Assembly (NCBI GenBank): GCA_964401335.1
Contig: CAYNYK010000054.1
Coordinates: forward strand, 1 to 32,518
DNA: 32,518 bases
From: JAAYCU01 sp964401335
GTDB lineage: Bacteria > Planctomycetota > Phycisphaerae > UBA1845 > PWPN01
Reading direction: 5' to 3'
This document shows positions 23,400-30,201 of this stretch, one piece after another; within the stretch, counting starts at the first letter, position 1; the number at the start of each line of letters is the position of its first letter. The notes beneath the pieces were generated by a model that worked only from the letters and a program-made list of their open reading frames with translations, was not told the DNA's origin and did no database searches. A program made the translations under genes and the position numbers.

Positions 23400-24992
23400 A
23401 TGAACCAAGTGCTTCCCTTATTCGTGGCTTTGCCGCTGTTCGGCGGGTTTGTGATTCCGCTGGCCGCCCGGCACTCGTCGGAGGCCGGCGGCGCTTCCGC
23501 TCGCCTGTTGGCCCTGGTCATCGGCGGCGTCCTGCTGATCGGTTCCCTGCTGTTACTGGGCCAGTCGAACATGGTCTATTGGATCGGCGGCTGGCCGGGC
23601 GGAATTCGGACTACCGTAGGCCTCAGCCTCGTGGCCGACGGGTTCAGCCGCCTGCTGCTGATTACCGTCAATACCATCGGTTTTCTCTCCCTGCTCTATA
23701 GTTGGAGTTACATCCGGCGGTATACGGGACAAGCTTTATATTACGCCCTGTTCCTGATCATGCTGGCGGGGATGAACGCTGTCGTGCTGGCCGGTGATCT
23801 GTTCAATGTATTCGTCTTCATGGAAGTGGCCGTCATCTGCTCGTACGCTCTGGTCGCTTTCGGCGTGGAGCGGGCCGAATTGGAGGCCGCCTTCAAGTAT
23901 GTGGTGCTCGGCTCGGTATCCTCGTCGTTCATTCTGCTCGGCGTGGGCCTGCTGTATAACCTGACCGGTCAATTAAACATGGCCTTGGTAGCTGACCGGC
24001 TGGCGGGCATGCAACCCGGCCCGGCGGTCTGGCTGGCCGCCGGCTGTTTCATCATGGGTTTCGGCCTCAAGTCCGCCATGGTGCCGTTCCACGCCTGGTT
24101 GCCGGACGCCCACCCCTCGGCTCCGGCGCCGATCTCGGCTATGCTCTCCGGCGTGGTCATCAAGGCCGTCGGCGCCTACGCGGTCTGCCGGCTGATCTTC
24201 AACGTCTTCGGCCTTACCGCCGGCGGATTGTACGCCAACGTGTTAATTACGCTCGGAGCGTTGTCCATGGTGATCGGCGTGTTCCTGGCCGTCGGTCAGT
24301 GGGATTTCAAACGGCTACTCGCTTATCACAGCATATCACAGATGGGTTATGTCTTTCTCGGCGTGGGCGTGGGGGCGGCGGTGATCGCCGCCGAAGGTCC
24401 GCCCACCGTGGCCGCCCTGGCCGTCTTCGGCGGGTTGTTCCACTTGATCAATCATGCCACCTTCAAGAGCCTGTTGTTCCTATGCAGCGGATCGGCCGAG
24501 TACGCCGCCGGCACGCGCGACCTGCACCATCTCGGCGGCCTGAAGTACACCATGCCGACCACCTCCGGCTGCTGCCGTATCGCCGCGCTCTCCATCGCCG
24601 GCGTGCCGCCCTTCAACGGCTTCTGGAGCAAACTCATTATCATTATCGCCGTGGCCCGGGCCGGCTACTGGCTGTTAGCCGTCCTGGCCGTTCTGGTCAG
24701 CTTCATGACTCTCTTGTCCTTTATCAAGGTCCAGCGCTATGCATTGGAAGGCGCTCCGCCGGAACGTATTCGCTATATCCACGATGTACCGGCCGCCATG
24801 CGTCTGGCCACCGTCGCCCTGGCCATCGCCTGTGTGTTACTCGGCATTCTGGTTCCGCTGCACCGCGCCAACTTGCTGGATCCGGCCGCCAAGGCCTTGA
24901 CCGAACCCCATCGCTATGTCGATGAATTCCGTCCCCTTGCCGAGACCCATGCCTGGGTCCGGGCGGCCACATCGGAGGAACTTTCGCCATGA
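23400..24992 (+). CDS. mrpD: MrpD-like antiporter subunit (MbhH/NuoN-like)
   Basis: The protein has 530 aa and about 14 membrane helices. It carries the TM5 glutamate (FNVFVFMEVAVICSYALVA), FGLKSAMVPFHAWLPDAHPSAP with the first functional lysine, VVIKAVGAYAVCRL with a second, and FHLINHATFKSLLFLCSGS. These residues form the proton half-channels in Mrp and complex I. It follows mrpC by 4 bp. The hydrogenase thus has two full antiporter-like subunits (this and the NuoL-like one). The C-terminus (ETHAWVRAATSEELSP) is soluble. Confidence 0.94.
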   Translation: MNQVLPLFVALPLFGGFVIPLAARHSSEAGGASARLLALVIGGVLLIGSLLLLGQSNMVYWIGGWPGGIRTTVGLSLVADGFSRLLLITVNTIGFLSLLYSWSYIRRYTGQALYYALFLIMLAGMNAVVLAGDLFNVFVFMEVAVICSYALVAFGVERAELEAAFKYVVLGSVSSSFILLGVGLLYNLTGQLNMALVADRLAGMQPGPAVWLAAGCFIMGFGLKSAMVPFHAWLPDAHPSAPAPISAMLSGVVIKAVGAYAVCRLIFNVFGLTAGGLYANVLITLGALSMVIGVFLAVGQWDFKRLLAYHSISQMGYVFLGVGVGAAVIAAEGPPTVAALAVFGGLFHLINHATFKSLLFLCSGSAEYAAGTRDLHHLGGLKYTMPTTSGCCRIAALSIAGVPPFNGFWSKLIIIIAVARAGYWLLAVLAVLVSFMTLLSFIKVQRYALEGAPPERIRYIHDVPAAMRLATVALAIACVLLGILVPLHRANLLDPAAKALTEPHRYVDEFRPLAETHAWVRAATSEELSP

Positions 24993-25474
24993 GACAACTA
25001 TTGTGTATCGTGCTGACATATCTGATCTGGATCATGCTGGTCTGGCCGCCGTCATGGCCGGAACTGGGCGTCGGCTTGTTCTTCGTCATTCTGGTGGCTA
25101 CTTTTCTGAGCGAGTTCTACCCTGAACATCCCCACGCGGTCTTCGACCCGCGCCGATGGTTCTGGGCGGTGGTCTATCTGCCCTACTTCTTCTACTATTG
25201 TGTCATGGCCAATCTGGACGTGGCCTACCGCGTATTGCACGTGGACCTGCCCATCCGGCCGGGAATCGTTTGCGTGCCCACCACTCTGACGACCGACTGG
25301 GCCAAGACGTTTCTGGCCGCCTCGATCACCCTCACCCCCGGCACGCTGGTGGTGGATATCGACGGACAGAATCTTTACGTGCACTGGATCAACGTCACCA
25401 CCATGGACCGCGCCGAACAAACCCGCCAGATCGCGGCGAAATTCGAGCGGATTCTGCGGAGGATCTTCGAATGA
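24989..25474 (+). CDS. mrpE: MrpE-like antiporter subunit (MnhE/MbhA)
   Basis: The protein has 161 aa: two N-terminal membrane helices, then a soluble alpha/beta domain. It carries the MnhE pattern YFFYYCVMANLDVAYRVLH, followed by LTTDWAKTFLAASITLTPGT and VVDIDGQNLYVHWINV. It starts in an ATGA overlap with mrpD. In Mrp complexes this subunit is needed for assembly and activity of the antiporter. Its presence, with F and G, shows that the antiporter half is complete and not just a complex I-like remnant. Confidence 0.94.
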   Translation: MRQLLCIVLTYLIWIMLVWPPSWPELGVGLFFVILVATFLSEFYPEHPHAVFDPRRWFWAVVYLPYFFYYCVMANLDVAYRVLHVDLPIRPGIVCVPTTLTTDWAKTFLAASITLTPGTLVVDIDGQNLYVHWINVTTMDRAEQTRQIAAKFERILRRIFE

Positions 25475-25737
25475 TGGGCATTAGTCCGATTCTGCTGTTT
25501 ATCCTCGTGCTTTGTGCGTTTCTATGTCTGTATCGCATCGGCCGCGGCCCCAGCGCCCCCGACCGGGCGGTCGGCATCGACATTCTGGGCACGCTGGTCG
25601 TCGCCTTCGCCGCCCTCCTGGGATGGCGCACCGGGTACGACTGGTATCTGAGTATCGCCCTGGCTTGGGCGCTGGTCAGTTTTATCGGGACGATCGCTTT
25701 AGCCAAGTATCTGGAAGGAAGGGCCTTCGATGAATGA
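25471..25737 (+). CDS. mrpF: MrpF-like antiporter subunit (MnhF/MbhB)
   Basis: The protein has 88 aa and three membrane helices. The signature RIGRGPSAPDRAVGIDILG includes the conserved Asp near the second helix, followed by WYLSIALAWALVSFIGTIAL. ATG 25471 lies in a 4-nt overlap with mrpE; longer frames run through mrpE and are rejected. The size is typical for MrpF. It overlaps mrpG by 8 nt. Confidence 0.93.
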   Translation: MMGISPILLFILVLCAFLCLYRIGRGPSAPDRAVGIDILGTLVVAFAALLGWRTGYDWYLSIALAWALVSFIGTIALAKYLEGRAFDE

Positions 25738-26134
25738 AACCGTGGGAACCATATTGATCGGCATCGGCATGGCCTTCGACGTACTGGGTTGTCTCGGCCT
25801 GGTTCGACTGCCGGACGTGTACAACCGCCTTCAGGCGGCCACGAAATGCGTGACCCTGGGGACCTGCCTGATTCTCATCGGCGTGGCCGTAGCCGCCGGT
25901 TTTGAGCAGGCCGCCCTGGCCATCAAAGCCCTCCTCTGCGCCGCGTTTATCCTGTTGACCTCGCCGGTGGGAGCGCATGCCCTGGCTCGCGGGGCCTATC
26001 GCTCCGGGGTGAAACTCTGCGAAGGAAGCGTGGTGGACGAATACGCCGACAGTGAAACGCTGTCGCGCTATAAGGCCGAAGCCGGACCAGCCGCCGGCCG
26101 GGAGCAAGACCATGAAAAAACCCAAACTACGTGA
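25730..26134 (+). CDS. mrpG: MrpG-like antiporter subunit (MnhG/MbhC)
   Basis: The protein has 134 aa and three membrane helices. It carries the MnhG signature GMAFDVLGCLGLVRLPDVYNRLQAATKCVTLG, a conserved stretch here spread over residues 13-43, then LTSPVGAHALARGAYRSGV. GGAAGG and the end of mrpF precede the ATG. The acidic C-terminal extension (DEYADSETLSRYKAEAG) is soluble. It completes the Mrp set and overlaps the next Fe-S gene by 23 nt. Confidence 0.93.
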   Translation: MNETVGTILIGIGMAFDVLGCLGLVRLPDVYNRLQAATKCVTLGTCLILIGVAVAAGFEQAALAIKALLCAAFILLTSPVGAHALARGAYRSGVKLCEGSVVDEYADSETLSRYKAEAGPAAGREQDHEKTQTT

Positions 26135-26726
26135 GGTGGCCGAGGCGGTCAAAGCCCTGGTTTGCGGGCCGGTGACCACGAAGTTTCCCTATGAACCTTA
26201 CACGCCGCCGGAAGCCTTTCGCGGCAAGCCGACCTTTTATCCCGACGACTGCATCGGCTGCAAGGCCTGCGCGGAAGTGTGCCCCACGAAATGTATTGAC
26301 GTGATCGACGACGTACGATCGGATCCGCCGGTCCGCCGCCTCATCCTGCATTATGACAAATGTATTTTCTGCGGACATTGCGAGTTGAACTGCTCGACGG
26401 AAAAAGGCATCCGCCTCGGCGCTGAATACGATCTGGCTTGCTTCGATCGATCAACCTGCGTGGAGAAAGTGGAAAATGATCTCGTGCTCTGCGAAACCTG
26501 CGGGGCCGTGGTCGGGGCCCGCAAGCATCTGCTGTTTACCGCCCAGCGGCTGGGGGCCAAGCGCTATGCCAACCCGACATTAATTGTGGCTGCCGACGGC
26601 GCGCTGGGGCTGGTGGAGGGCAACGGGAAACCCGCGGACCGGCCCATGATCCGCGAGGACTTGATGCGCATCACCTGCCCGCGCTGCCGCCGCATACTGG
26701 TCTTGCAGGAGTTGTGGGGCGAGTAA
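26112..26726 (+). CDS. NuoI/HyfH/MbhN-like 4Fe-4S subunit with zinc-ribbon tail
   Basis: The protein has 204 aa; the start at ATG 26112 is chosen because the longer frame runs within mrpG. Two [4Fe-4S] motifs are C47-x2-C50-x2-C53-x3-C57 and C84-x2-C87-x2-C90-x3-C94, the spacing of NuoI. The C-terminal half adds CETC (about 137-140) and CPRC near the end, a zinc-ribbon-like pair seen in hydrogenase-4 component H relatives. It would bridge the HycB-like polyferredoxin and the NuoB-like small subunit. Its position after the Mrp genes, apart from nuoB/C/D/H-like genes, resembles archaeal mbh order, where mbhN is last. Confidence 0.93.
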   Translation: MKKPKLREVAEAVKALVCGPVTTKFPYEPYTPPEAFRGKPTFYPDDCIGCKACAEVCPTKCIDVIDDVRSDPPVRRLILHYDKCIFCGHCELNCSTEKGIRLGAEYDLACFDRSTCVEKVENDLVLCETCGAVVGARKHLLFTAQRLGAKRYANPTLIVAADGALGLVEGNGKPADRPMIREDLMRITCPRCRRILVLQELWGE

Positions 26727-26734
26727 GGAGGGAA

Positions 26735-27301
26735 ATGTTGCCGAACCGGCAAAGCGACGAACTCCGCGAACGACTGGCGGATTTTCTTTCCGCCCGGAGC
26801 GTCATCGTGGGCCTGGGTAACATCGCCCGGGGGGACGATGGTTTCGGGCCGGCGGTCGCACGGGCCCTGCACGGCCGGGTGGCCATTCCGCTGATCGATG
26901 CCGGGCCGGCACCGGAAAATTTCACCGGCCGCATCGCGGACTATGCACCGGACACCGTTTTGTTCATGGACGCCGCCGATCTGGGGCAACCGGCCGGCCG
27001 GTTGGTCCTGGCCGACGCCACGGAGCTGAACGACATCGCCGCGAATACGCATGTCGGCAACTTGAGCCTGTTAGCCGGTTACCTGCAATCGGCCATCGCC
27101 GCCCATGTTCTGTTTCTGCTGGCCCAGCCGATGCGTGTAGATCGCTTACCGCCGGACGAACCTTTCTTGCCCGGCGACTTCGACCACGAGGAAGCCGAAC
27201 CGGGTATAATGAATCTGTCGATGCCCATGAGGCAGGCGGTCGAGCAGGCCGCCGCCCTGATCTGTAACGTATTGAACGGCCGCTCCGCCTGCCGGGTTTG
27301 A
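26735..27301 (+). CDS. hycI: HycI-type hydrogenase maturation endopeptidase
   Basis: The protein has 188 aa and starts at ATG 26735 behind AAGGAGGGAA. Nickel-dependent M52/A31 family features are VGLGNIARGDDGFGP with the D34-D35 pair, FMDAADLG (D79, D82) and NTHVGNLSLL (H106), matching the two acidic ligands and one His that HycI uses to sense nickel in the large subunit. It would cut the 52-residue tail of the large subunit (after R367). The last 25 residues (MRQAVEQAAALICNVLNG) are an extra helix. Presence in the operon indicates that the hydrogenase is matured and active. Confidence 0.92.
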   Translation: MLPNRQSDELRERLADFLSARSVIVGLGNIARGDDGFGPAVARALHGRVAIPLIDAGPAPENFTGRIADYAPDTVLFMDAADLGQPAGRLVLADATELNDIAANTHVGNLSLLAGYLQSAIAAHVLFLLAQPMRVDRLPPDEPFLPGDFDHEEAEPGIMNLSMPMRQAVEQAAALICNVLNGRSACRV

Positions 27302-27308
27302 GGGTCTC

Positions 27309-28736
27309 ATGTCCAAACGCCGGGAGCCATTGCGCGCCGAAAATATGGCCGACCGCGATACGTCATCAGCCGGACCGCCGCGCCCTGTCCGACACGTGCC
27401 TCAACATCTGCTGCATCTAACCGACCGCGAGCTTTTCGAGCGGTTGGGCTGGTTCATTTCCATTCGCTGGGTGGCGGGGCTGGCCGCCCTGCTCCTTGTG
27501 CTCATCGCCTGGTACAAGTTCGACATCCGGATCCCGCCTCGGCCGGTCGTGCTGACCGTCGCCGGCCTGTTCCTTTATAACGCCGTTTTCCTCATGCTGG
27601 TCACCGATGCCTATCGGCGCAAGCGGATCAGTCGACGCTTTCTCATCGGCTGCGCCAACGGGCAGATTATCTGCGATCTGCTGACCCTGACCGTCCTCAT
27701 GCACCTGACCGGCGGCGTCGAAAACCATTTCATGATCTTCTTCATCTGCCCGATGATCATCGCCAGCGAATTACTCTCCACTCGAAACGCCTACGCGCAC
27801 GCGGCCTTCGGAACGATCCTGTTGAACTGGGTGGCCTGGTCGGAATATGCCGGCCTGATGCCGCACGTAGAGGTTGTCGGCCGAGTCATGGGCGTGGTCA
27901 ACTACAAGAACCCGCTGATCGTGACCATGTTTACCATGTCCCTGAGCTTGTTGCTGTTCTCCGTGGTGTTCCTGGGTGGGAGTATCGCCGCTCGACTGCG
28001 CCAGCGGGAGATCGAATTGGAGGAGGCCTATCATCGTCTGCGCGAGTTGGAGGAATCGAAAAGTTTTCACATGCGCAAGACCAGCCATGAACTGCGTGCT
28101 CCGCTGAACGCGGTCATCAGCATGCTTCAGGCGGTGCAGACCGAGACGGTTAACGAAGGGCTGACCGCCCTGCGCGAGATGCTTGATCGGGCCATCCTGC
28201 GGACCATGGGGCTGTCTCAGTTAATCGAGGACCTGCACCGCTACGCCATGCTGCGGGATTTGGGTTCGGCAGCCCGCAGGCAACGAGTCGACTTATGCGA
28301 CCTCGTTCACCAGAGCGTCAACCTGTACCTGCCCATGGCCCGGACCAGCCGTCTCGAGTTGACCAGCACCTTGGAACCGGCCCCCGTCGATGGTGATCCC
28401 GAGGCCCTGACCGAACTGGTGGGCAATCTGATCGTTAACGCGATTCAATACACGCCCGCCGGGGGGCGGATTCATGTCGATCTCCACTGCAACAACCGCT
28501 ACGCCCTGCTGGAAGTGACCGACACGGGCATCGGCATGGAGCCGGACGAGGCCCGTCGCATCTTTGAGGAATTTTATCGAACTCCCGCCGCGAAAAAGAC
28601 TTTTCGACAGGGAACCGGCATGGGTCTGCCCATTATTCAAAGGATCGCCGAGGCACATGGCGGCCGCATCGAGGTGCGTAGTCGTCCCAACGAGGGCAGT
28701 ACTTTTATCACCACCCTGCCTCTTGCTTCGGACTGA
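27309..28736 (+). CDS. Membrane sensor histidine kinase, orphan
   Basis: The protein has 475 aa. About six membrane helices (residues 50-225, for example GLAALLLVLIAWYKF) precede a short coiled-coil (QREIELEEAYHRLRELEESK). The HisKA box KTSH260ELRAPLNAVISML and HATPase_c boxes follow: N-box NLIVNAIQYTP, D-box DTGIGM, and G-box GTGMGLPI. No extracellular PAS or other sensor domain is evident, so the membrane region itself probably senses. GAGG precedes the ATG, 7 bp after hycI, so it is the last gene of the operon. No response regulator lies in the window. Placement suggests that it reports on redox, H2 or ion gradient, but that is a guess. Confidence 0.9.
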   Translation: MSKRREPLRAENMADRDTSSAGPPRPVRHVPQHLLHLTDRELFERLGWFISIRWVAGLAALLLVLIAWYKFDIRIPPRPVVLTVAGLFLYNAVFLMLVTDAYRRKRISRRFLIGCANGQIICDLLTLTVLMHLTGGVENHFMIFFICPMIIASELLSTRNAYAHAAFGTILLNWVAWSEYAGLMPHVEVVGRVMGVVNYKNPLIVTMFTMSLSLLLFSVVFLGGSIAARLRQREIELEEAYHRLRELEESKSFHMRKTSHELRAPLNAVISMLQAVQTETVNEGLTALREMLDRAILRTMGLSQLIEDLHRYAMLRDLGSAARRQRVDLCDLVHQSVNLYLPMARTSRLELTSTLEPAPVDGDPEALTELVGNLIVNAIQYTPAGGRIHVDLHCNNRYALLEVTDTGIGMEPDEARRIFEEFYRTPAAKKTFRQGTGMGLPIIQRIAEAHGGRIEVRSRPNEGSTFITTLPLASD

Positions 28737-29140
28737 TTTCGCCCAAACGGAAGTGGCAAGCATCATGGCGCGGTGCGGTTCAGCAGCGTGAAAGGCAACA
28801 CCTGTGTAAACTACGGCCACTTCTCGCCCTATGGATTCTGCCCTTTTAACTGCCAGTAATGTTATCCCGGATTATTCACCACAGAGGTCACAGAGAGCCC
28901 GCCTAGGCTCCGCCGTGGCGAGCACGGAGAAAAGATGAAATAAGGACGCAGGCGAGGTACACCTAATTCTGGATACATGCACCCTGTCCAAACCATCGCT
29001 CACTCTGTTTTCTAATAACTCCTTTATTCTCCGTGATCTCCTTCGCTCTGCTTCGCAAGCTTCGCAGAGCTACAGCTAGCTTCGCAGGACGTTCTGCATA
29101 GCTCCCGCATCGCGCCAAGCGATGCAAGAGCGACGCAGAA
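28737..29140. repeat. Intergenic repeat DNA with nested hairpins
   Basis: This stretch of about 400 bp has no gene. From about 28870 it contains CACAGAGGTCACAGAGA-type sequence, and at 29009-29060 a roughly inverted relative (CTCCGTGATCTCC), a pattern common in planctomycete intergenic repeats. GCTCTGC/GCAGAGC (29045-29051, 29064-29070) forms a 7-bp hairpin. CGTTCTGC/GCAGAACG (29090-29097, 29135-29142) encloses GCATCGC/GCGATGC (29107-29113, 29119-29125). These sit at the 3' end of tRNA-Ser and may end or shape its transcript. No clear terminator for the hydrogenase operon is seen. Confidence 0.6.
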
Positions 29141-29227
29141 CGGAGGCGGAGGGATTCGAACCCCCGGTGCAGTTTCCCGCACAACGGTTTTCAAAACCGT
29201 CCCCTTCAGCCGCTCGGGCACGCCTCC
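29141..29227 (-). tRNA. tRNA-Ser (anticodon TGA)
   Basis: Read on the minus strand from 29227, the acceptor stem GGAGGCG pairs with CGCCTCC, followed by discriminator G. The D-arm is CCCGAGCGGCTGAAGGGG. The anticodon stem ACGGT/ACCGT carries loop TTTGAAA (anticodon TGA). A long variable arm (GTGC ... GCAC) and T-loop TTCGAAT complete a type II serine tRNA. CCA is not encoded. It reads codons UCN, mainly UCA. Confidence 0.97.
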
Positions 29228-29250
29228 GGGATGCTTTCGCTTCATTATCG

Positions 29251-29279
29251 ACGGTATCGGATGACGGTCTCGTCGTCAA
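29251..29279 (-). promoter_or_regulatory. Possible promoter of tRNA-Ser
   Basis: On the minus strand, TTGACG (29279-29274), 17 bp, then TACCGT (29256-29251). The -35 is good and the -10 weak. Predicted start near 29244, about 17 nt before the mature tRNA 5' end. Confidence 0.3.
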
Positions 29280-29397
29280 TGTCCAGGGCTGATTTTCGAT
29301 GGGTGTGGCAGGAAATTTGGGTAATACACAGCGATGCCCATTTCGAATGGAACAGGTGGCAGTTCGATCCGGCAATTGCCAAGCATTTGTACATGCT

Positions 29398-30189
29398 TTA
29401 CTTCAGGTCGATCAGCCGATCGGCATGGACGGCCGTACCTTGCACCACATCGGTATTGAACCGGTCATTACAGGCGAATTTCTCCTCGGCCTGGGCGGGA
29501 TTCATGCCGCCGCGAATGTGGCGGGCGATGACCCGCTCACGGGCGATGGCCGGGTCGGCGATTAGCATCAGCCGAGGGTGCAACTGCTCGAAAACCTGGT
29601 TCCAGGGCGGTGTCGGGCAAAGCACGTAGTTGCCTTCCAACAGGATGATGCGCGTCTCGGGCGACACGGTCAGCCCGTCAGGTACCGGTTCATGCAGACG
29701 ACGGTCATAGACGGGGAGGTGGACGGCGGTGTGGGTGTTTTTCAATTCACCGAGGGCAGCGGCCAGGGCGGCCACGTCGAACGAGTCCGGCCCGCCTTTG
29801 CGTTTGCTTAAAGATACGATCTGACCGTCGGGATTGCGCGTGGTGCGTTCCTGAAGGACACGGTTAGGCCAATGCCAGCCGTCCATACCGACGCTCACCA
29901 ACGCCCCGGGAGCCAGCAGCTTATCGGCGAGCAGGCCGAGGGCCGCGGCGAAGGTGGATTTTCCACTTCCGGGTATGCCCGCCAGGCCGACCAGCAGGCG
30001 TTGTTTTGTTGTTCGGTTTATCTCGTCCAGCCAGGCCAGCAGCGGCAGATATACCTTTCGAAGTTGCACGGGCGTGACGCTGATGCTGCTGCGCAAGCCG
30101 GCGATGTCGAGATCGAAAATGCCCGCCAGATCGTCAATGCGGTGTTCCCATGCGCGAGGATATTGCTGCTCTGCGTGTTCCGTGGCCAT
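29398..30189 (-). CDS. P-loop kinase, uridine kinase/phosphoribulokinase family
   Basis: The protein has 263 aa. A Walker A motif, GIPGSGKST (residues 71-79), a following VGMDGWHWPN (lid/substrate loop) and RKGGPDSFDVAALAAAL are typical of the PRK/uridine-kinase superfamily (nucleoside/nucleotide kinase-like, YggC/FrcK-type). IILLEGNYVL is the second strand motif, with CPTPPWNQVFEQL after it. The substrate cannot be told; sugar, nucleoside or pantothenate-like substrates occur in this family. AGGCGGAT precedes the ATG. It lies 12 bp after purB on the same strand, so it is co-transcribed with a purine gene, which fits a nucleoside or sugar kinase. It is soluble, with no signal peptide. Confidence 0.8.
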   Translation of the reverse strand: MATEHAEQQYPRAWEHRIDDLAGIFDLDIAGLRSSISVTPVQLRKVYLPLLAWLDEINRTTKQRLLVGLAGIPGSGKSTFAAALGLLADKLLAPGALVSVGMDGWHWPNRVLQERTTRNPDGQIVSLSKRKGGPDSFDVAALAAALGELKNTHTAVHLPVYDRRLHEPVPDGLTVSPETRIILLEGNYVLCPTPPWNQVFEQLHPRLMLIADPAIARERVIARHIRGGMNPAQAEEKFACNDRFNTDVVQGTAVHADRLIDLK

Positions 30190-30201
30190 ATCCGCCTGTA
30201 C

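Noticed and set aside
28870..29142. CRISPR array or insertion sequence
   Set aside because: Repeats are inverted and irregular, with no uniform spacers and no transposase gene.
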